Origin: UBA1163 sp049513055
Lineage (GTDB): Bacteria; Desulfobacterota; BSN033; UBA1163
Length of the DNA: 38,963 nucleotides
Reading direction: 5' to 3'
NCBI GenBank assembly: GCA_049513055.1
Contig: JBEKWN010000022.1
Span: forward strand, 1-38,963
Shown here: piece by piece, positions 35,027 to 38,963 of the stretch
Position numbering within the stretch: position 1 is the stretch's first letter
How the letters are laid out: each line of letters opens with the position of its first letter
The notes under the pieces: generated by a model
Seen by the model: only the letters and a program-made list of their open reading frames with translations
Databases searched by the model: none
Told to the model about the DNA's origin: nothing
Position numbers and translations under genes: made by a program

Positions 35027-36160
35027 ATGGAAGCGAAAGTCAACGCATCCAACATACTCATCGTAGATGATGAAATTGGGCCAAGAGAATCTTTGAGGAT
35101 GATTTTAAAACCAAACTATAACGTCTATGCCGTTGAAAATGGATACGCGGCTATTCAGATGATTCAACAAATTGAAATGGACGTTTTGACATTAGATCTT
35201 AAGATGCCTGGCATAACGGGGATCGATACCCTGAAAGAAATTCGAGCGATTGATCCAGATGTGATGGTAATCATTATCACCGGATATGGAACCTTAAAAA
35301 CCGCGATCGAGGCCATTCGTTACGGTGTCTTTGATTATATCCCGAAGCCTTTCAATGTCCCCGAAATTTTATCCATTATTGATAAATCTATTCAACGACG
35401 AAAACTAAATCTAAAGGTGAAAGAAGTTCTGGGGAATTGCTTCAATCAACAACTGCTTAAAGAACCTGTCGTCGATTCTGATTTTCCTCTCTCAAAAGAG
35501 ACCAAAGGAATGGCCGATTATAAATGGGATGAGGTCAACCTTTCAGACCACAAAAGTTGTTTGGAATTTGCAAAAGTCCTCGCCTACACCCTTGAGGAGA
35601 AGGACCCTTATACCTCGGGCCATTCAGAACGGGTCTGTTACTATTCGGATTTCATTTCCAAACATCTCTCCTTTTCACCCAAAGAGCGGAGCGAACTCCA
35701 GATCGCCTCTTATCTCCACGATATCGGAAAGATCGGCATTAGCAATCGGTTCATTAATAAAAAAGGAACTCTGACTCCAACAGATTGGGCCATCATTAAG
35801 CAGCACACTAAAAAATCGATTGAACTTTTAATTCCCTTAAACCTCTCCTCTAACATCCTTTCCTATATTCAGCACCATCATGAACGTTATGACGGAGCAG
35901 GTTATCCGGATGGATTAGCAGGGGAGCAAATTCCATTGGGGGCAAGAATTATTGCTATCTCCGATTCCTATGACAGCATGACCTCTGATCGTCCCTATCG
36001 AAAACCTCTTACCAATGGAGATGCGAAGAGCGAATTGGCGAAGAATGCCGGAAAACAATTTGACCCGAAGTTAGTCTCTCTTTTCTTAGGTGTTTTGAAG
36101 GAGATGGAGGAGGTCTTTCTCGTGAAAGACCATCTCAGGGCCCCTGCTATCTCCTATTAA
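35027..36160 (+). CDS. Receiver-HD-GYP response regulator, c-di-GMP phosphodiesterase
   Basis: 377 residues from the ATG at 35027, which has GGAAGGGGAG in front. Receiver: VDDEIGPRESLRMIL, Asp57 (TLDLKMPG), Lys107. HD-GYP domain: GHSERV with His199, HDIGKIG (231-237), HHHERYDGAGYPDGL (283-297, GYP at 292-294), and DSYDSMTSDRPYR. All metal ligands expected for an active RpfG-type enzyme that hydrolyses c-di-GMP appear present. Its receiver is closely similar at the N terminus to that of the neighbouring activator, so both may be served by one kinase. The window also contains two GEMM-type riboswitches, giving it likely local relevance. Confidence 0.93.
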   Translation: MEAKVNASNILIVDDEIGPRESLRMILKPNYNVYAVENGYAAIQMIQQIEMDVLTLDLKMPGITGIDTLKEIRAIDPDVMVIIITGYGTLKTAIEAIRYGVFDYIPKPFNVPEILSIIDKSIQRRKLNLKVKEVLGNCFNQQLLKEPVVDSDFPLSKETKGMADYKWDEVNLSDHKSCLEFAKVLAYTLEEKDPYTSGHSERVCYYSDFISKHLSFSPKERSELQIASYLHDIGKIGISNRFINKKGTLTPTDWAIIKQHTKKSIELLIPLNLSSNILSYIQHHHERYDGAGYPDGLAGEQIPLGARIIAISDSYDSMTSDRPYRKPLTNGDAKSELAKNAGKQFDPKLVSLFLGVLKEMEEVFLVKDHLRAPAISY

Positions 36161-36179
36161 AATGATCCGGGAGATTTAA

Positions 36180-36938
36180 ATGAACCAGCTCATCCGTTGT
36201 AAAAATTGTGATGAAATTTTTATGAAAACCCCCTTTGACCAATACCCGGAATACGAATTTGAACCCGACCGGTCCCCTGAGAATTTCCGAAGCATTGAAA
36301 GAGACGATTTTCAAGACTTTTTAATCCATCACCATGGGCACCCATTGGAAAATTTAAAAATTATTGAAGACTCTTTCGTCAGCGAAAAGCCTTATTCCGA
36401 ACCTATCAAAACTTCTTTTTTTAAGGCGACCAATGGAAAAGAAAAATTTGTGATTAAAAAATCCAGAGAAAGAATTGATGAACCGCTGAAATACCAGGTG
36501 ATCCCTGGAGACTATTCCCTAAAATGCACTGCCATCGAAATTCAATTGGAAGAGATCTCCAAGCAAATCGAAAGAGAATTGAAGCCTCCCCTTTCTCAAA
36601 CCCAAATCGATGCTTTCCTTAAATTGTATCGTGCTATTACTGAAAACATCGATATTAAAGATTTAGAAAGGATCCCCGAAGAATCTGATCATCCTTTGAA
36701 AATCTACTATAAAATAGATGACATCCGTTTAATGTATTTGTTGAGAAACTGCCGTAATATTTTCAATGGACAAGAATATTCTGCAGTGGAGGAGTTCATT
36801 CACCGACATAAAGACGATGGGGTATTGTTATTGAAAGGGACTTATAAAATCCAACTCAGTGAAATAGCCAAACCAAAGAAAGAAGCCGACCTTACTCAAA
36901 TTCCTTTAGAAGGAAAAAGGATCGAGAAAAAAGCATAA
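36180..36938 (+). CDS. Hypothetical protein with N-terminal CxxC motif
   Basis: 252 residues, family not recognised. It begins with IRCKNCDEIF (C7, C10), a half zinc-ribbon-like motif, and continues with a charged, mostly soluble sequence (HHHGHPLENLK around residue 50, LEEISKQIERELKPPLSQTQ around 120). No signal peptide or membrane helix. It starts 20 bases after the HD-GYP stop, with GGGAG just before the ATG, so the two are probably cotranscribed from the sigma54 promoter. It may be a partner or target of the phosphodiesterase. Confidence 0.78.
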   Translation: MNQLIRCKNCDEIFMKTPFDQYPEYEFEPDRSPENFRSIERDDFQDFLIHHHGHPLENLKIIEDSFVSEKPYSEPIKTSFFKATNGKEKFVIKKSRERIDEPLKYQVIPGDYSLKCTAIEIQLEEISKQIERELKPPLSQTQIDAFLKLYRAITENIDIKDLERIPEESDHPLKIYYKIDDIRLMYLLRNCRNIFNGQEYSAVEEFIHRHKDDGVLLLKGTYKIQLSEIAKPKKEADLTQIPLEGKRIEKKA

Positions 36939-37055
36939 AGCCGATCCCCTTTGCTGCTAAGCCCTCCCCTGCCCTTCTTTCCTTAGTAAGCATAGTTTTA
37001 CAGAGATTTCACAACGTTTTGCATCATTTTATGCCAGGCAAAGCTTAACATAAGA

Positions 37056-37085
37056 AAGCCCTGGTCGATGACCAGGGCTTTTCTT
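37056..37085. terminator. Bidirectional intrinsic terminator
   Basis: AAGCCCTGGTC (37056-37066) pairs with GACCAGGGCTT (37070-37080) around a 3-base loop. TTTTCTT follows on the plus strand and a T-rich tract (TTTCTTA) on the minus strand. It can end the HD-GYP operon and, on the minus strand, would sit just after a tRNA. Confidence 0.85.
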
Positions 37086-37093
37086 GTAATAGT

Positions 37094-37137
37094 TGGTGGC
37101 CTCAGCGGGATTCGAACCCGTGTTACCGACGTGAGAG
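37094..37137 (-). tRNA. 3' half of tRNA-Glu (anticodon CTC), probable integration scar
   Basis: On the minus strand the sequence runs from an anticodon loop CTCTCAC through GTCGG, the variable loop, a T arm with GGGTTCGAATCCC, the acceptor strand TGAGGCC and an encoded CCA. The loop and GTCGG match bacterial tRNA-Glu. The 5' half (acceptor GGCCTCA, D arm, CCGAC) is absent: upstream sequence on the minus strand does not pair. The break falls in the anticodon loop, a common crossover point for tyrosine integrases. The original-type terminator directly follows. Not a functional tRNA. Confidence 0.75.
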
Positions 37138-37470
37138 TTACTGAAAATGCATATTCCGCCATTTTTAGACCTTTTTAACCCCCTTTAGCCCGGTCTGGGA
37201 GGGGTAAGTCCCGACCAGATTCACGACCAAGAATTACTTCCTGTAATCAATCCGAAATCAATAAAAATTAAGGGAAATCGTCGGAAAAGTTTACAACTTT
37301 AAAAATGGGCTAATTCCTTAATTAAATCAAATTATTTAGGCCACAAGTGAAAAAATACTGTCGGGAAACTTTACGCTTTTTAATTGTGTAGGATTTCACG
37401 AACATTTATGTTAAAAATTATAACAATTTGAATAGATTACATATTGGTGAAATATTATTAAATGGTAAAG
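37138..37470 (+). promoter_or_regulatory. Regulatory stretch with two GTCGG-type direct repeats
   Basis: GTCGGAAAAGTTTAC (37280-37294) and GTCGGGAAACTTTAC (37360-37374) match at 13 of 15 positions, start exactly 80 bases apart, and lie 195 and 115 bases upstream of a sigma54 promoter. A GTCGGGA core also occurs on the minus strand at 37209-37215, within an imperfect hairpin (37192-37216). These are candidate activator sites for the PEP-CTERM gene. Confidence 0.5.
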
Positions 37471-37472
37471 TT

Positions 37473-37490
37473 TTGGCATAAGAAATGCTG
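37473..37490 (+). promoter_or_regulatory. sigma54 promoter of the PEP-CTERM gene
   Basis: TTGGCATAAGAAATGCTG has GG at 37475-37476 and GC at 37487-37488, ten bases apart. Predicted start near 37499, immediately before the riboswitch-like RNA. PEP-CTERM genes in several lineages are known to be under sigma54/PrsR-type control. Confidence 0.75.
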
Positions 37491-37519
37491 TATTTTAAGG
37501 AAGTTTTTGGTACGTATAA

Positions 37520-37602
37520 ATCCCGACAAAGCCTAACTCTCCGTGAGAAGGGGGCGGAAAGCGGCGGGTCTTTTAGGAAAGATGGCCGAGCTGCCGAAGG
37601 AT
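37520..37602 (+). ncRNA. Second c-di-GMP-I (GEMM-I)-like riboswitch
   Basis: Same order of elements as at the window start: AAAGCC (37528-37533), an imperfect P2 stem with GTGA tetraloop (CTCTCC/GAAGGG, 37537-37552), GGCGGAAAGC (37553-37562), P3 GTCTTT/AAAGAT (37568-37583) and the 3' segment GGCCGAGCTGCCGAAGG (37584-37600). ATCC (37520-37523) can close P1 with GGAT (37599-37602). The C-G core covariation of the first riboswitch is repeated here. P2 has one mismatch and the consensus match is weaker than for the first copy. Confidence 0.7.
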
Positions 37603-37634
37603 GAACCTGCGGTATGTTCGGCTTTTTTATTTTT
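37593..37634 (+). terminator. Terminator sharing its 5' arm with the second riboswitch
   Basis: GCCGAA (37593-37598) pairs with TTCGGC (37617-37622), then TTTTTTATTTTT. The 5' arm is the conserved 3' end of the aptamer, including the C that matches the ligand-contacting C92 of Vc2. Binding of ligand should therefore block the terminator (ON switch, inferred). Confidence 0.7.
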
Positions 37635-37706
37635 GCAGATAATGATTTTAGATAACCATTTAAGGCAAGTTATGAAAGGCAGTATTTTGAAATGGCCACT
37701 ATGAAG

Positions 37707-37745
37707 CCTCCAGGGGATATTTCGTCCCTTTGGAGGTTTTAGTTT
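37707..37745 (+). terminator. Second terminator-like hairpin in the PEP-CTERM leader
   Basis: CCTCCA (37707-37712) pairs with TGGAGG (37731-37736), with inner GGGA/TCCC, followed by TTTTAGTTTTG. Lies 55 bases before the ATG at 37800. May be a second attenuation step or a structured leader element. Between 37635 and 37706 nothing else is recognised. Confidence 0.5.
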
Positions 37746-37799
37746 TGTTTATTAACAAGCATTTCATATTGCAGTCACAAGCTATAAGGAGGAATAGAC

Positions 37800-38468
37800 A
37801 TGGCCAAAGAGAAAGCTTCTTATAAAGTGATTCCGCTGATAATCTCTCTCCTGTTGGCTGTTATACTGCCTTCGCCAGCCATTCCCGAAGTTATGTACAG
37901 TTATACAGGCAGCAACTTCAACAATTTCTTGAACGTGCCCGCAAATCCATCCGGGACAAACATCTCGGGCTATTTCACTTTCCCAGACGGCCCATTGCTC
38001 GACGTCCCCTACCTCACTCCCCTTACATCACTCCCGCATCCGGTCACCATCTCATTTACTGATGGATTGAACGGCACCCTTGATGCGAATAATCTCATGA
38101 CCACAGCCGGTGGGCAGCCGACGTTCGCTATAACCACCGATCACACTGGACACATTACGTACTGGGACATCGAGTTCAGCACTAACATAGGCAACCCCCC
38201 ATACGAAGGACCCGGCACCCTCGACATTCACACTTACCACTTGATCTCGCCCCCATCCACCTACGATGACATTGAGCAAGCATATACCCTGAATCCGCCT
38301 ATGTTATGGTGGGCCGCAGAAGTCATTGGAGCCAGCCCAGTGGGCGACTGGACTATGACCATTTTTTCCACGCCGCCGAACGCCGGTGTTCCCGAGCCCT
38401 CCACTATCCTCCTTCTCGGTTCGGGCTTAATCGGTCTTTGGGGTTTCAGGAAGAAGTTTAAGAATTGA
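37800..38468 (+). CDS. PEP-CTERM sorting-domain protein
   Basis: 222 residues. N-terminal signal peptide (VIPLIISLLLAVILPSPA), a soluble beta-rich extracellular part (about 30-195) with no cysteine seen, and a C-terminal sorting signal: VPEPSTILLLGSGLIG then LWGFRKKFKN, i.e. the PEP motif, a hydrophobic helix and a basic tail. Such proteins are cut by exosortase and placed at the cell surface with exopolysaccharide. GGAGG precedes the ATG. No exosortase gene is in the window. Base composition is more GC-rich than the upstream genes, consistent with separate origin to the right of the tRNA scar. Confidence 0.9.
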   Translation: MAKEKASYKVIPLIISLLLAVILPSPAIPEVMYSYTGSNFNNFLNVPANPSGTNISGYFTFPDGPLLDVPYLTPLTSLPHPVTISFTDGLNGTLDANNLMTTAGGQPTFAITTDHTGHITYWDIEFSTNIGNPPYEGPGTLDIHTYHLISPPSTYDDIEQAYTLNPPMLWWAAEVIGASPVGDWTMTIFSTPPNAGVPEPSTILLLGSGLIGLWGFRKKFKN

Positions 38469-38482
38469 AAGGAATGTGTAGT

Positions 38483-38725
38483 ATGGAGGCTTACGAATTT
38501 TACTGGCTTGACCCAAGAGGGGGATACCAGATAATCGGGGTTCTCCCCGAAAGGAGAAAGAACCCCGAAAGAATAACCAAAGAATCGGTTATGAATTGGG
38601 GGGCAAAAATTTTTGGTAAAGATTTTGATACCAAAGATATTTTTCCCATTCAGGTAACGATAGACAAAAATACTGTTAGAATTTTTCGACCTATTCCGTT
38701 CTCTATAACTCAGAAGGAAATTTAA
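38483..38725 (+). CDS. Small hypothetical protein
   Basis: 80 residues from ATG 38483 (MEAYEFYWLDPRGGYQIIGV), preceded by AAAGGAA. A TTG at 38465 overlapping the PEP-CTERM stop is a weaker start. It is followed by a good terminator, which supports a real gene cotranscribed with the PEP-CTERM gene. The family is not recognised; no signal peptide, no membrane helix. Confidence 0.65.
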   Translation: MEAYEFYWLDPRGGYQIIGVLPERRKNPERITKESVMNWGAKIFGKDFDTKDIFPIQVTIDKNTVRIFRPIPFSITQKEI

Positions 38726-38759
38726 AAAGTAAGTCTATATATGGTTTGAGGAGGGCAAA

Positions 38760-38790
38760 GGCAGGGCCTAATTAGCCCTGCCCTTTTTAT
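38760..38790 (+). terminator. Intrinsic terminator after the PEP-CTERM operon
   Basis: GGCAGGGC (38760-38767) pairs with GCCCTGCC (38775-38782) around a 7-base loop, followed by CTTTTTATTG. The last 170 bases of the window hold nothing recognisable. Confidence 0.9.
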
Positions 38791-38963
38791 TGTATGTTTC
38801 TACTCGTAATCGTTGACCTGCGATGCTTTCTTAGAGTGAACATTTGTAGGTGAAACAAACAACCCCCTTTCTCACCCCTTCCATCCCTATAGCCGTGATT
38901 TTTAAAAAAATTCGATAAACCCTTACAATATTTTCATTGGAAATCACCATCAACATTTTTTGC

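Noticed and set aside
37094..37170. Complete tRNA gene or tmRNA end on the minus strand
   Set aside because: The 5' acceptor strand, D arm and 5' anticodon strand are missing, and no tmRNA tag region or matching 5' end is present.
1..38963. CRISPR array, transposase or integrase gene
   Set aside because: No regularly spaced repeats and no protein with transposase or recombinase motifs were seen on either strand.

Overview
The window looks like chromosomal DNA of a deltaproteobacterium-like organism (Desulfobacterota in the broad sense). The evidence is indirect: a complete type IV pilus (T4P) alignment operon pilMNOPQ, a minor-pilin/PilY1 operon behind a GEMM-type riboswitch, an MglA/MglB-like GTPase pair, several NtrC-type regulators with clear sigma54 (-24/-12) promoters, and a PEP-CTERM protein. 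Base composition is AT-leaning by eye. A Nitrospirota-like lineage cannot be excluded.

Layout. 1-138: c-di-GMP-I (GEMM-I) riboswitch with a terminator. 157-5820: fimT-pilV-pilW-pilX-pilY1, with pilY1 split by a one-base frameshift near 3704. 5875-6825 (minus): a TPR protein. 6838-7717: no recognised gene, a palindromic dispersed-type repeat, then a sigma54 promoter. 7718-19198: receiver-DUF4388 protein, roadblock (MglB-like) protein, MglA-like GTPase, CheW-domain protein, PAS histidine kinase, NtrC-type regulator, then pilM-N-O-P-Q. 19222-25738 (minus): one tight housekeeping run (pyrD, pyrK, rimI, a TPR lipid-envelope/periplasmic-type protein, mobA, dnaJ, an FmdB-type zinc ribbon protein, a small Lys-rich protein). 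26043-29512: short-chain dehydrogenase/epimerase, O-methyltransferase-like protein and a FabF-type ketosynthase. 29540-36938: membrane histidine kinase, a degenerate AAA+/histidine-kinase fusion, an NtrC-type regulator, then a sigma54 promoter driving a receiver-HD-GYP phosphodiesterase and an unknown protein. 37094-37137: the 3' half of a tRNA-Glu, which looks like an integration scar. 37280-38725: sigma54 promoter, second GEMM-like riboswitch, PEP-CTERM protein and a small unknown protein.

How it may fit together (inference). Two riboswitches of the c-di-GMP class sit in front of surface-structure genes (minor pilins/PilY1 adhesin, PEP-CTERM protein), and a c-di-GMP phosphodiesterase of the HD-GYP type is encoded in the same window behind a sigma54 promoter next to an NtrC-type activator. 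A plausible circuit is: sensor kinase -> activator -> sigma54 -> HD-GYP enzyme -> c-di-GMP level -> riboswitches. The MglA/MglB-like cassette linked to pilMNOPQ suggests polarity control of pili as in Myxococcus. The most unusual protein is the fusion at 31696-33243, in which both the enhancer-binding ATPase and the kinase ATPase have lost key residues.
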